From: an uncultured Erysipelotrichaceae bacterium
GTDB lineage: Bacteria > Bacillota_I > Bacilli_A > Erysipelotrichales > Erysipelotrichaceae
Reading direction: 5' to 3'
DNA length: 40,985 bases
NCBI GenBank assembly: GCA_902761625.1
Contig: CACWLH010000013.1
Coordinates: 1-40,985 of the forward strand
Shown here: positions 24,554 to 32,689 of the stretch, in pieces
Numbering within the stretch: position 1 is the stretch's first letter
Layout: each line of letters begins with the position of its first letter
Position numbers and translations under genes: made by a program
Notes under the pieces: generated by a model
Databases searched by the model: none
Told to the model about the DNA's origin: nothing
Seen by the model: the letters and a program-made list of their open reading frames with translations, nothing else

Positions 24554-24946
24554 ATGAGAAGACTTCCAGCAATGCTCGCGGCTGTTTCCATGTTCTTTGT
24601 ATGCACACAGCCGGTAAACGCTTCCAGCGGATGGCAGAAAGACAGCAAGGGATGGTGGTATGAGCTCGAGGACGGCAGTTATTACACCAATGTGTTTGTT
24701 GAAATCGACGGAAAGATCTACAGCTTCGGTGAAGACGGATATATGGTGACCGGCTGGTATTCATTTGACGGCAGCACATGGTCCTTCTATAACAGCGAGG
24801 GATCCATGAAGAAGAATGCCTGGGAGGGAAACTACTGGCTGGCTCAGGACGGTCTCATGGCCCGTGATCAATGGGTGGATGGCGGAAAGTATTATGTCGG
24901 CCCCAGCGGTGAATGGATGCCGGATCCGCCCAAAAAGGGCGTCTGA
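24554..24946 (+). CDS. Short secreted cell-wall-binding protein (single super-module)
   Basis: The 130-aa protein has a signal peptide (about residues 1-22, ending QPVNA) and exactly one ~105-residue super-module: SGWQKDSKGWWYE, EIDGKIYSFGEDGYMVTGW, STWSFYNSEGSMKKNAWEG, MARDQWVDGGKYYVGPSGEW. Its middle and end match the third module of the 26148 protein closely. It shows the minimal unit from which the three-module proteins are built; it may be ancestral or a deletion product. ATG 24554 starts the signal peptide in line with paralogues; the ribosome site is weak (GGGG). Upstream in-frame codons would add an unlikely acidic leader. Expected to be secreted and held non-covalently on the wall. 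Confidence 0.82.
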   Translation: MRRLPAMLAAVSMFFVCTQPVNASSGWQKDSKGWWYELEDGSYYTNVFVEIDGKIYSFGEDGYMVTGWYSFDGSTWSFYNSEGSMKKNAWEGNYWLAQDGLMARDQWVDGGKYYVGPSGEWMPDPPKKGV

Positions 24947-25009
24947 TTCACATTATTGAAAAAGGCAGAAACAGATCAAAAATCATAATGAATTAGAAAG
25001 GAGAAAAAA

Positions 25010-26011
25010 ATGATGAAAAGATTCTTGAAACTCTTAGCAGTCGTATGCATGTTCTTTGTATGCACGCAGCCGGTCAACGCCGCAAGCGGATGGAAGAAAG
25101 ACAACAATGGCTGGTGGTATGAACGGGATGACGGTTCATATTATGTCAACACATTTGCGGAAATCGACGGCAAAGTCTATTGCTTTGACAAAAACGGCTA
25201 CATGGCAACCGGCTGGCAGGCAAGACCTGATTCCGGCGATCCCGCCACATACTACTTCACACCGAATGGCGAAATTGGCAACTGCCAGTGGGTCGGCGAC
25301 AAATGGGTCAACTGGTATGGTGCGATGGCCAAGAATATATGGGTTGACAATTACAAATACCATGTCAATGAAAAAGGTGACTGGGATCACAACCCTGCGG
25401 ATACAACCGCGTGGAAGAAAGATGCCTATGGCTGGTGGTTCGATCTGGGAGACGGTACATATGCCAGTGACGGATTCTATGAAATCGACAGGAATATGTA
25501 TATCTTTGATGAAAACGGATATATGAGAACCGGCTGGTATCAGGATGAATATGATTTCTGGCATTATCTTGGCTCCGACGGTGCAATGAGACGCAGTCAA
25601 TGGGCAGACGGATATTATCTGGATGTGCAGGGCAGAATGGCATACAGCCGCTGGATTGACCAGCAGACTGCTTATATTGATAAAAACGGCAAAAAGGCCC
25701 CGGGATGGCAGAAGGACGCAAAGGGCTGGTGGTTCAGCCTTGGTGCGGACGGCTATCTGAAAAAATGGGCATATGTCATCGGCTGCTATACATATCAGTT
25801 TGATGAAAACGGATATATGGTAACCGGCTGGCATACAAACGACGGCAGCACATGGTGCTTCTATAACAGTGACGGTTCCAGAAAGAAGAACGCCTGGGAA
25901 GGCAACTACTGGCTGGATGAAGACGGCATCATGGCCCGTGATCAATGGGTCGACGGCGGAAAGTATTACGTCGATGCCAATGGTGTCTGGGTGCCGAATA
26001 AAAAGCACTGA
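25010..26011 (+). CDS. Secreted cell-wall-binding repeat protein (three super-modules)
   Basis: The 333-aa protein has a signal peptide (ending QPVNA) and three super-modules starting GWKKDNNGWWYE, TAWKKDAYGWWFD and GWQKDAKGWWFS. Each carries an EIDGKVYCFDKNGYMATGW-like core and a closing WVD-x-x-x-YYV segment. No enzyme domain or anchor. It is very close to the 27297 protein along its whole length. ATG 25010 follows AAAGGAG; ATG 25013 is an alternative one codon later. The stop is followed by a GC-rich terminator-like hairpin at 26067. Likely wall-associated; ligand unknown. Confidence 0.88.
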   Translation: MMKRFLKLLAVVCMFFVCTQPVNAASGWKKDNNGWWYERDDGSYYVNTFAEIDGKVYCFDKNGYMATGWQARPDSGDPATYYFTPNGEIGNCQWVGDKWVNWYGAMAKNIWVDNYKYHVNEKGDWDHNPADTTAWKKDAYGWWFDLGDGTYASDGFYEIDRNMYIFDENGYMRTGWYQDEYDFWHYLGSDGAMRRSQWADGYYLDVQGRMAYSRWIDQQTAYIDKNGKKAPGWQKDAKGWWFSLGADGYLKKWAYVIGCYTYQFDENGYMVTGWHTNDGSTWCFYNSDGSRKKNAWEGNYWLDEDGIMARDQWVDGGKYYVDANGVWVPNKKH

Positions 26012-26066
26012 TCGATTCTGATCAGACTTATCTGTAAATCAAGGAAGCTTCAGATCCTCAGACATG

Positions 26067-26099
26067 CCGCCGGGCTCTTATGAGGAGCCTGGCGGTTTT
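26067..26099 (+). terminator. GC-rich hairpin between wall-binding genes
   Basis: CCGCCGGGCTC / GAGCCTGGCGG (11 bp, one G-T pair) then TTTT. Related hairpins follow the next three genes. Confidence 0.75.
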
Positions 26100-26147
26100 A
26101 ATCTCAGCAGACTCATTCATCTGAAATTTTCAATGAAAGGGAAAAAG

Positions 26148-27146
26148 ATGAAAAGATCAGCAAAACTTCTCGCGGCTGTATCCATGTTCCTGGTATGCAC
26201 GCAGCCGGTCAATGCCGAAAGCGGCTGGAAGAAAGACAAAAACGGCTGGTGGTATGAGTTCGGTGACGGCGCATACTATGCCGGCACGTTTGCGGAAATC
26301 GACGGTAAAGTCTATTGCTTTGATGAAAATGGCTATATGGTCACCGGCTGGCAGTATTTTCCGGGCAGCGAAAGTACCGTGCAATACTATTTCACCCCCA
26401 ATGGCGAACTTGGACGCTGCCAATGGGTCGGCAAGTATTGGGTCAACTGGGACGGCATCAAAGCCAAGGATGAATGGGTTGACAATTACCGTTACTACGT
26501 CGATGAAAACGGCAAGTGGGATTCTTCCATCCCCGGCCTCAATACGCTGTGGAGGAAAGATGACACCGGCTGGTGGTTTGATCTCGGCAATGGGACATAT
26601 GCCCAAAATGGATTCTATGAAATCGACCGGAATATATATGTCTTTGATGAAAAAGGATATATGAGAACCGGCTGGTATCAGGATTCTTATGGCTACTGGT
26701 ATTATCTCGGCAGTGATGGCGCTGTCAAATGCGATCAGTGGGTAGGCGATTATTATCTGGATCTGTACGGTTATATGGCCGCAGGCATGTGGCTGGAAAA
26801 CCAGAGCGTATATGTCGACTCCACCGGCAAAAAGGCACCGGGATGGCAGAAGGATGCCAAGGGCTGGTGGTTCAGCCTTGGTGCGGACGGATATCCGAGC
26901 AGCTGGCCGTATTACATCGGCGGTAAAACATATCAGTTTGATGAAAACGGATATATGGTGACCGGCTGGTATTCATTTGACGGCAGCACATGGTCCTTCT
27001 ATAACAGCGACGGCACCCAGAAGTCAAATGCATGGGAAGGCAATTACTGGCTGGATGAAAACGGCACTATGGCCCGTGATCAATGGGTGGACGGCGGAAA
27101 GTATTACGTCGGCCCCGGCGGTGAATGGGTACCCAATAAATCATAA
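26148..27146 (+). CDS. Secreted cell-wall-binding repeat protein (three super-modules)
   Basis: A 332-aa protein: signal peptide (MKRSAKLLAAVSMFLVCTQ core) and three super-modules beginning GWKKDKNGWWYE, TLWRKDDTGWWFD and GWQKDAKGWWFS. The third module ends STWSFYNSDGTQKSNAWEG and GGKYYVGPGGEWVP, the sequence shared with the one-module protein at 24554. ATG 26148 follows GAAAGGG and aligns with paralogue starts; the frame is open upstream to 26064, through the preceding hairpin, which is not credible coding. Only 48 bases separate the upstream hairpin from this start and no promoter is evident there, so transcription probably reads in from the upstream gene. Confidence 0.88.
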   Translation: MKRSAKLLAAVSMFLVCTQPVNAESGWKKDKNGWWYEFGDGAYYAGTFAEIDGKVYCFDENGYMVTGWQYFPGSESTVQYYFTPNGELGRCQWVGKYWVNWDGIKAKDEWVDNYRYYVDENGKWDSSIPGLNTLWRKDDTGWWFDLGNGTYAQNGFYEIDRNIYVFDEKGYMRTGWYQDSYGYWYYLGSDGAVKCDQWVGDYYLDLYGYMAAGMWLENQSVYVDSTGKKAPGWQKDAKGWWFSLGADGYPSSWPYYIGGKTYQFDENGYMVTGWYSFDGSTWSFYNSDGTQKSNAWEGNYWLDENGTMARDQWVDGGKYYVGPGGEWVPNKS

Positions 27147-27216
27147 TGATCATAATTGCGTGCGGATCAGGGAAGTATTCAGTCCCCTGATCCACCTTGA
27201 GCAACCCTTAAAACTG

Positions 27217-27249
27217 CCGTCCGGTTCACCAAAAAGATCCGGACGGTTT
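27217..27249 (+). terminator. GC-rich hairpin between wall-binding genes
   Basis: CCGTCCGG / CCGGACGG (8 bp, perfect), 14-base loop, TTTC. Short T tract, so perhaps leaky. Confidence 0.65.
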
Positions 27250-27296
27250 CAATCCAGATAAACAATTAATAAAAATGATCGTGGAAAGGAGAAAAA

Positions 27297-28295
27297 ATGA
27301 AACGGTTATTGAAACTCTTCGCGGCAGCGGCCATGTTCATGGTATGCACACAGCCGGTCAATGCGGCCGAAGGATGGAAGAAAAACAGCACGGGCTGGTG
27401 GTATGAACTCGATGACGGTTCCTATTATGTCAACACATTTGCGGAAATCGACGGCAAAGTCTATTGCTTTGATAAAAACGGCTACATGGCTACCGGTTGG
27501 CAGGTAAGGCCTGACTCCGGAGATCCCAACCAATACTATTTCACCGCAAACGGCGAACTCGGCTCATGCATGTGGGTCGGCAACAAATGGGTCAACTGGT
27601 ATGGCGTTATGGCCAAGGATGCCTGGGTTGACAATTACAAATACCGTGTCAATGAAAAAGGCGACTGGGATCACAAACCTGCGGATACAACCGCGTGGAA
27701 GAAAAATGCCTATGGCTGGTGGTTCGATCTGGGAGACGGTTCATATGCCGTTGACGGATTCTATGAAATCGACGGGAATATGTATATCTTTGATGAAAAA
27801 GGATATATGAGAACCGGCTGGTATCAGGATGAATATGACTTCTGGTATAATCTTGGCTCCGACGGCGCCGTCAGACGCAGTGAATGGGTGGACGGTTATT
27901 ATCTGGATTATTACGGCACAATGGCATTCAGCCGCTGGCTGGAACATCAGACCGTTTATGTTGATAAAAACGGCAGAAAGGCACCGGGATGGCAGAAGGA
28001 TGCCAAAGGCTGGTGGTACAACCTCGGTGCGGACGGATATCTGAAAAAATGGGCATATGTCATCGGCAGCTATACATATCAGTTTGATGAAAACGGATAT
28101 ATGGTCACCGGCTGGTATTCCCCGGATGATTACATCTGGTCCTTCTATAACAGTGACGGTTCCAGAAAGAAGAACGCCTGGGAAGGCAACTACTGGCTGG
28201 ATGAAGACGGCATCATGGCCCGTGATCAATGGGTCGACGGAGGAAAGTATTACGTCGATGCCAATGGTGTCTGGGTGCCGGGCAAAACGCATTGA
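27297..28295 (+). CDS. Secreted cell-wall-binding repeat protein (three super-modules)
   Basis: A 332-aa near-twin of the 25010 product: signal peptide ending QPVNA and the same three super-modules (GWKKNSTGWWYE, TAWKKNAYGWWFD, GWQKDAKGWWYN). Most differences are conservative; the last ~30 codons before the C-terminus are identical at DNA level over about 85 bases (25872-25958 versus 28153-28241). ATG 27297 follows GGAAAGGAG. The relationship with 25010, skipping the intervening gene, suggests duplication or gene conversion across the array. No domain other than the repeats. Confidence 0.88.
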   Translation: MKRLLKLFAAAAMFMVCTQPVNAAEGWKKNSTGWWYELDDGSYYVNTFAEIDGKVYCFDKNGYMATGWQVRPDSGDPNQYYFTANGELGSCMWVGNKWVNWYGVMAKDAWVDNYKYRVNEKGDWDHKPADTTAWKKNAYGWWFDLGDGSYAVDGFYEIDGNMYIFDEKGYMRTGWYQDEYDFWYNLGSDGAVRRSEWVDGYYLDYYGTMAFSRWLEHQTVYVDKNGRKAPGWQKDAKGWWYNLGADGYLKKWAYVIGSYTYQFDENGYMVTGWYSPDDYIWSFYNSDGSRKKNAWEGNYWLDEDGIMARDQWVDGGKYYVDANGVWVPGKTH

Positions 28296-28351
28296 TCGAT
28301 TTCAAACATAATTAACTGCGAATCAGGGAAACTTCAGATCTTCACAAAATG

Positions 28352-28383
28352 CCGCCGGGCTCCCGTGATGAGCCGGACGGTTT
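28352..28383 (+). terminator. GC-rich hairpin between wall-binding genes, decayed
   Basis: CCGCCGGGCTC / GAGCCGGACGG pairs with two mismatches, then TTTC. Weaker than its relatives at 26067 and 29506. Confidence 0.55.
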
Positions 28384-28433
28384 CAAACTCAACAGAATCA
28401 TTCATCTGAAACGATTATGGAAAGGGGAAAAAG

Positions 28434-29438
28434 ATGAAAAGATTAGCTAAACTCCTGGCGGTTGCGGCGATGTTCCTTGTATGTGTTCAGCCGGTAGACG
28501 CCAAAAGCGAATGGAAGAAAGACAATAATGGCTGGTGGTATGAATTTGATGACGGTGCATATTATGTCGATACGTTCGCAGTGATCAATAACAAAATCTA
28601 TTGCTTTGACAAAAACGGGTATATGGCAACCGGCTGGCAGGCACTGCCGTGGGGCGATGGTACTCAGATGTATTACTTCACCGGCAGCGGTGAGCTTGGA
28701 TATAGCCAGTGGGTCGGAAATCAATGGGTCAACTGGTATGGACAGCTTGCCAAAAACGGATGGGTTGACAATTACAGATACTATGTTGATGAAAAAGGCA
28801 ACTGGGATCAGTCCAAGGGTGTCCGCAATACAGCCTGGAAGAAAGATAACAACGGCTGGTGGTTCGATCTTGGCGACGGCACATATGCCAAGGGCGGATT
28901 CTATGAAATCGACCGGAATACATATATCTTTGATGATAACGGATATATGAGAACCGGCTGGTATAAGGATGAGTATGGTGATTGGTATTATCTTGGCGGC
29001 GACGGCGCCGTCAGATGCAGTCAGTGGGTAGACGGTTATTATCTTGGGCTGTATGGTGTAATGGCGCAAAGTACCTGGGTGGAAGACAGTACCGTTTATG
29101 TCGATGTCAATGGCAACAGGGCACCGGGCTGGAAGAAGGATGCAGTCGGCTGGTGGCTCGATCTTGGTGCGGACGGATATCCGACGAATCGTCAGGTTTA
29201 TATCGACGGAAAGATTTATCAGTTTGACGACAAAGGATATATGGTGACCGGCTGGTATTCACCGGACAACAACACCACATGGTATTTCTTTAACAGCGAC
29301 GGCAGCCAGAAGACAAATGCATGGGAAGGAAACTACTGGCTGAATGAATACGGCGAGATGGCCCGTGATCAATGGGTTGACGGCGGAAAGTATTACGTCG
29401 ATGCCGATGGTGTCTGGGTACCCAATAAAAAGCACTGA
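28434..29438 (+). CDS. Secreted cell-wall-binding repeat protein (three super-modules)
   Basis: A 334-aa protein with signal peptide (ending QPVDA) and three super-modules: EWKKDNNGWWYE, TAWKKDNNGWWFD and GWKKDAVGWWLD. It is the most diverged of the four in this array (for example VINNKIYCFDKNGYMATGW and a longer PDNNTTWYFF segment), but keeps the common end NAWEGNYWLNEYGEMARDQW. ATG 28434 follows AAAGGGG. It is last in the array and is followed by the strongest of the four hairpins. Same expected location and unknown ligand as its paralogues. Confidence 0.88.
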   Translation: MKRLAKLLAVAAMFLVCVQPVDAKSEWKKDNNGWWYEFDDGAYYVDTFAVINNKIYCFDKNGYMATGWQALPWGDGTQMYYFTGSGELGYSQWVGNQWVNWYGQLAKNGWVDNYRYYVDEKGNWDQSKGVRNTAWKKDNNGWWFDLGDGTYAKGGFYEIDRNTYIFDDNGYMRTGWYKDEYGDWYYLGGDGAVRCSQWVDGYYLGLYGVMAQSTWVEDSTVYVDVNGNRAPGWKKDAVGWWLDLGADGYPTNRQVYIDGKIYQFDDKGYMVTGWYSPDNNTTWYFFNSDGSQKTNAWEGNYWLNEYGEMARDQWVDGGKYYVDADGVWVPNKKH

Positions 29439-29505
29439 TCACATTCACATTCAGATCAAAGAATTTCAAGCTCCCTGAAATGCAGTCAGAAAAATTGCAT
29501 AACTG

Positions 29506-29539
29506 CCGCCTGGTTCAGATGATGAACCGGGCGGTTTTT
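29506..29539 (+). terminator. Terminator at end of wall-binding array
   Basis: CCGCCTGGTTC / GAACCGGGCGG (11 bp, one T-G pair), seven-base loop, five T residues. Confidence 0.88.
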
Positions 29540-30047
29540 ATGACGTCACACGGTCACAATGACAGTGCTGGAAGGCTGATTCTGTTTGTTGCAAAGTATC
29601 GTCAGAAGAGCTGAAAAATGCAGTTTTCGATATTAATGCATGCACACATCAAACACATTGATCAAAAAGACAGGAGGTTACTCTGACAGCCATAATATCA
29701 GGCTCTCATAAGGCCTCTTTTTTTCTTTGGAGATGGCGAAGGCCTCCTTCACGCGTTTTTGTAAAACTTCCGCAATATTGTTGGCGGCCTGATCTCTTTG
29801 GGGCAGCCGTCCGGCTGAGTACGAAACACATCTGAAGCTTTGCAAAACATTCATTTCAAACATGGCTGCTCAATATATACGCATACATGGAAATGAACAT
29901 GTGCGCGATTGGTAACCATAAGGACAGGTGAAAGCGCTGTCTAATCCGGGCTTGAGTAATATGCATGAAAAATTAAAAAAATATAAATACAATTTCTCAT
30001 AAAAACCACAGGATGTGTTAAATTAATGGTTTGACAGGAGGCGGAGC
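29540..30047 (+). other. About 500 bases without a recognisable gene
   Basis: A 61-codon minus-strand frame at 29678-29863 has no ribosome site and no family features I recognise; it could be a worn fragment. AT-rich sequence at 29968-29995 includes TACAAT, a weak promoter candidate for the gene starting at 30048. AGGAGG at 30037-30042 is that gene's ribosome site. Confidence 0.5.
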
Positions 30048-32672
30048 GTGAAGAAGACTTTTTCCGTAATCAGCACGACTTTGGTATCGATTCTTTTCAT
30101 TGTGTCAGTCCTGGCGGGCTTTTCGGCACAATGGACTCTTGAAACATGGCCCAATCTGAAAATGGAGGAGCTCATGTTCCAGTTCCAGCAGGGACTGTAC
30201 GGAACCGGCGGTGAAATGTTCGGCCAGTATGGCATTCATTGTGTGCTGCCGACCCTTCTGGTATTTGCCATGATGATCGGACTGCTGATTGCGATGAAAG
30301 GCAGACCGAAACGCAAGATGAGAGTTCTGATGCTCATCTTCTCCATTGTCTCTCTGGTCTGTGCCGGCGCTTCGATTTATTCCAGAGTCGGCGTGGGGGA
30401 TTATATCGCTGCCCAGACCACCAATTCCGAATTTATCCGTGATAATTATGCCGATCCGAAGGAAGTGGAAGTGGTTTTTCCTGAGACAAAGAGAAACCTG
30501 ATCTATATCTTCCTGGAATCCATGGAAGTCACATTTACGGACAAGGAAAACGGCGGCGGTTTTGATTATGACTGCATTCCCGAACTGACTGCGCTTGCCC
30601 AGGAGAATGAAGATTTCTCCGGTACGGACAAGGCCCTCAACGGCGGTATTTCTCTTCCTTATACAACCTGGACAATGGGTGCCATGTTCGGTCAGACTTC
30701 CGGTCTGCCTTTGCAGACAAGCATTGACCGCAATGATATGGATACCCAGCTCAACTTCTTCCCGGATATCTGGACACTCGGCGATATTCTGGAAAAGGAA
30801 GGCTATAACAATACGCTTCTGCTTGGTTCGGATGCGGTTTTCGGCGGCAGAAAGACTTATTTCCAGACCCATGGAAATTATGAGATCCGCGATTATTACT
30901 GGGCGGGCAAGCATGGCTATGTGCCCTCCGGCCATTATGTCTGGTGGGGTATGGAAGACAGCTATCTCATCAATATGGCCAAGAGCACACTGGACGAATA
31001 TTCCAAAAAGGACGGACCGTTCAATGTGACGATGTTAACAGTGGATACTCATTTTGAGGATGGCTATCTGTGCGCGGATTGCGACAATGAGTTCGATGAT
31101 CATTATTCCAATGTCATGGCATGTTCATCAAAGCGGATTGCCGAATTCCTTGACTGGTGCAAAGAACAGCCCTGGTATGAGAATACAACCATCGTGATCT
31201 CCGGCGACCATCCGACCATGGATGTGGATTTCTGTGAAAACATCGCCCCTGATTATGAGCGGAAAGTCTACACATGCTATATCAATTCAGCGGTTGAACC
31301 GATGAAGCAGGACCAAAGAAGAGTTTTCTCCACACTGGATGAATTCCCGACAACCCTTGGCGCCATGGGTGCCTATATCGAAGGCGACCGGCTGGGTCTT
31401 GGAACAAATCTGTTTTCAGACAGAAAGACACTGACCGAGGAGATGGGCGTTTCCGAGCAGACTCTGGAAATCTCAAAGAAATCGAAATTCATGGAATCTC
31501 TTTCCGGTGTTGATCTGACCAACAAGGACCTGCTTTCCACCGGACACATCGTTTCAGATGCGACGGTCAAGGTGCTCGGCTATGACAGTGAGAAGTCAGC
31601 ACTGAGTATTGCCGTCAAGGATATCCACAATGAAAACGGCCCGATTTACCGGGTGCTTGCGGTGACTGACAGTGCGGACGGCACTTCGGATATTTATGAA
31701 ATGAATGCGGCCAGCGACGGTTCCTGGCAGGCGGATCTGATTGTGCCTGAGGAAGCACTTGAGACGACCGGTCTGCGGATTGTCATCTCTGAAAAGACGG
31801 AGAAACCGGGCTCGGGCATTTCCGGCGATACCGTATTCACATACAGCGGCGCAAGTCTGCTGTTCCTGGGTTCTGTGCAGAATGATGCGGCGGCTTATCT
31901 GGATACGCTGACCACTCTGGACAAGAGCCGCTATGCGGTATTTGTGACTCTCAAGGACAATGCCGTCAACGGCATTACCGATGAAATCCAGGAAAGCCTG
32001 TTCAGACTCGGCGTGCAGACGGATCTGCGCGGTCTGCAGGATTTTTACTGGTTCGCAGTGATTTCAGATGGAAAAGTGCATGAGGATTCTTCCTATTATT
32101 ATCTGGAACGCTATGGCGTGACCTCTGGCGGCTATCCGTATGTCGTGGTCAGCTCGCATGGCACCGCGCCGGTCTATATTGCCGGAGGCTCCACCAACTG
32201 GGGCTATGGACAATACAGCAATTCCTCAAAGGGAATCAATGTGGTTGTATGGGATCAGCAGAACGGCGTGATGGCCAACAACGCATTCTTCGATACCCGC
32301 TGGGGCGTTCCGCAGGGTGATGTCAGAATCACTCAGCTCAACCGGGAGGCCGGTCTGATGACCATCCGTATCATGGACATCACGGGTGTGCGCGATGGGG
32401 TTGCGGATGTGAAGGTGACCATCTTCGGCAGAAAGAATCCCCGCAAACAGAAAACCTACCAGCTTGACAATACTGAGAATTACGGCTGGGCTCAGAATAT
32501 TGACATCTCGGATATCGATATCACCGATGCGGTGATTAAGATTGATGTCCTCAATACATCCGGTGAATATGCGCGTCTGCCCGATATCACCGGCGATCTC
32601 AGAGAATATCAGGCAGAACAGACTTCGGCAATCGTTCCGTCATCACAAGAAACCGGAACGATACTTGACTGA
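30048..32672 (+). CDS. LtaS/GacH-like phosphoglycerol transferase with C-terminal ILEI-like domain
   Basis: The 874-aa protein has about three membrane helices (residues ~5-27, 63-83, 93-115) and an extracellular alkaline-phosphatase-fold domain (~140-480). Landmarks are the metal-binding Glu of IYIFLESMEVTF (~158), the catalytic Thr in SLPYTTWTMGAMF (~204), MLTVDTHFEDGY and the metal-binding ISGDHPTMD (~386). Beyond ~520 the protein continues 350 residues more than an ordinary LtaS: a beta-rich segment, then an ILEI/FAM3-like domain (~603-755; DEIQESLFRLGVQTDL, GINVVVWDQQNGVM and FDT), then another beta-rich domain resembling GBS Bsp-like repeats. Start is GTG with AGGAGG five bases upstream. 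It probably transfers phosphoglycerol to a surface glycan; the extra domains may bind the acceptor. Confidence 0.88.
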   Translation: MKKTFSVISTTLVSILFIVSVLAGFSAQWTLETWPNLKMEELMFQFQQGLYGTGGEMFGQYGIHCVLPTLLVFAMMIGLLIAMKGRPKRKMRVLMLIFSIVSLVCAGASIYSRVGVGDYIAAQTTNSEFIRDNYADPKEVEVVFPETKRNLIYIFLESMEVTFTDKENGGGFDYDCIPELTALAQENEDFSGTDKALNGGISLPYTTWTMGAMFGQTSGLPLQTSIDRNDMDTQLNFFPDIWTLGDILEKEGYNNTLLLGSDAVFGGRKTYFQTHGNYEIRDYYWAGKHGYVPSGHYVWWGMEDSYLINMAKSTLDEYSKKDGPFNVTMLTVDTHFEDGYLCADCDNEFDDHYSNVMACSSKRIAEFLDWCKEQPWYENTTIVISGDHPTMDVDFCENIAPDYERKVYTCYINSAVEPMKQDQRRVFSTLDEFPTTLGAMGAYIEGDRLGLGTNLFSDRKTLTEEMGVSEQTLEISKKSKFMESLSGVDLTNKDLLSTGHIVSDATVKVLGYDSEKSALSIAVKDIHNENGPIYRVLAVTDSADGTSDIYEMNAASDGSWQADLIVPEEALETTGLRIVISEKTEKPGSGISGDTVFTYSGASLLFLGSVQNDAAAYLDTLTTLDKSRYAVFVTLKDNAVNGITDEIQESLFRLGVQTDLRGLQDFYWFAVISDGKVHEDSSYYYLERYGVTSGGYPYVVVSSHGTAPVYIAGGSTNWGYGQYSNSSKGINVVVWDQQNGVMANNAFFDTRWGVPQGDVRITQLNREAGLMTIRIMDITGVRDGVADVKVTIFGRKNPRKQKTYQLDNTENYGWAQNIDISDIDITDAVIKIDVLNTSGEYARLPDITGDLREYQAEQTSAIVPSSQETGTILD

Positions 32673-32689
32673 ACGGAAGGAATGACATT

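Noticed and set aside
29678..29863. Minus-strand 61-codon open frame in the gap before the giant transferases
   Set aside because: No ribosome site, no recognised motif, and only modest length; I could not support either a gene or a transposase fragment.
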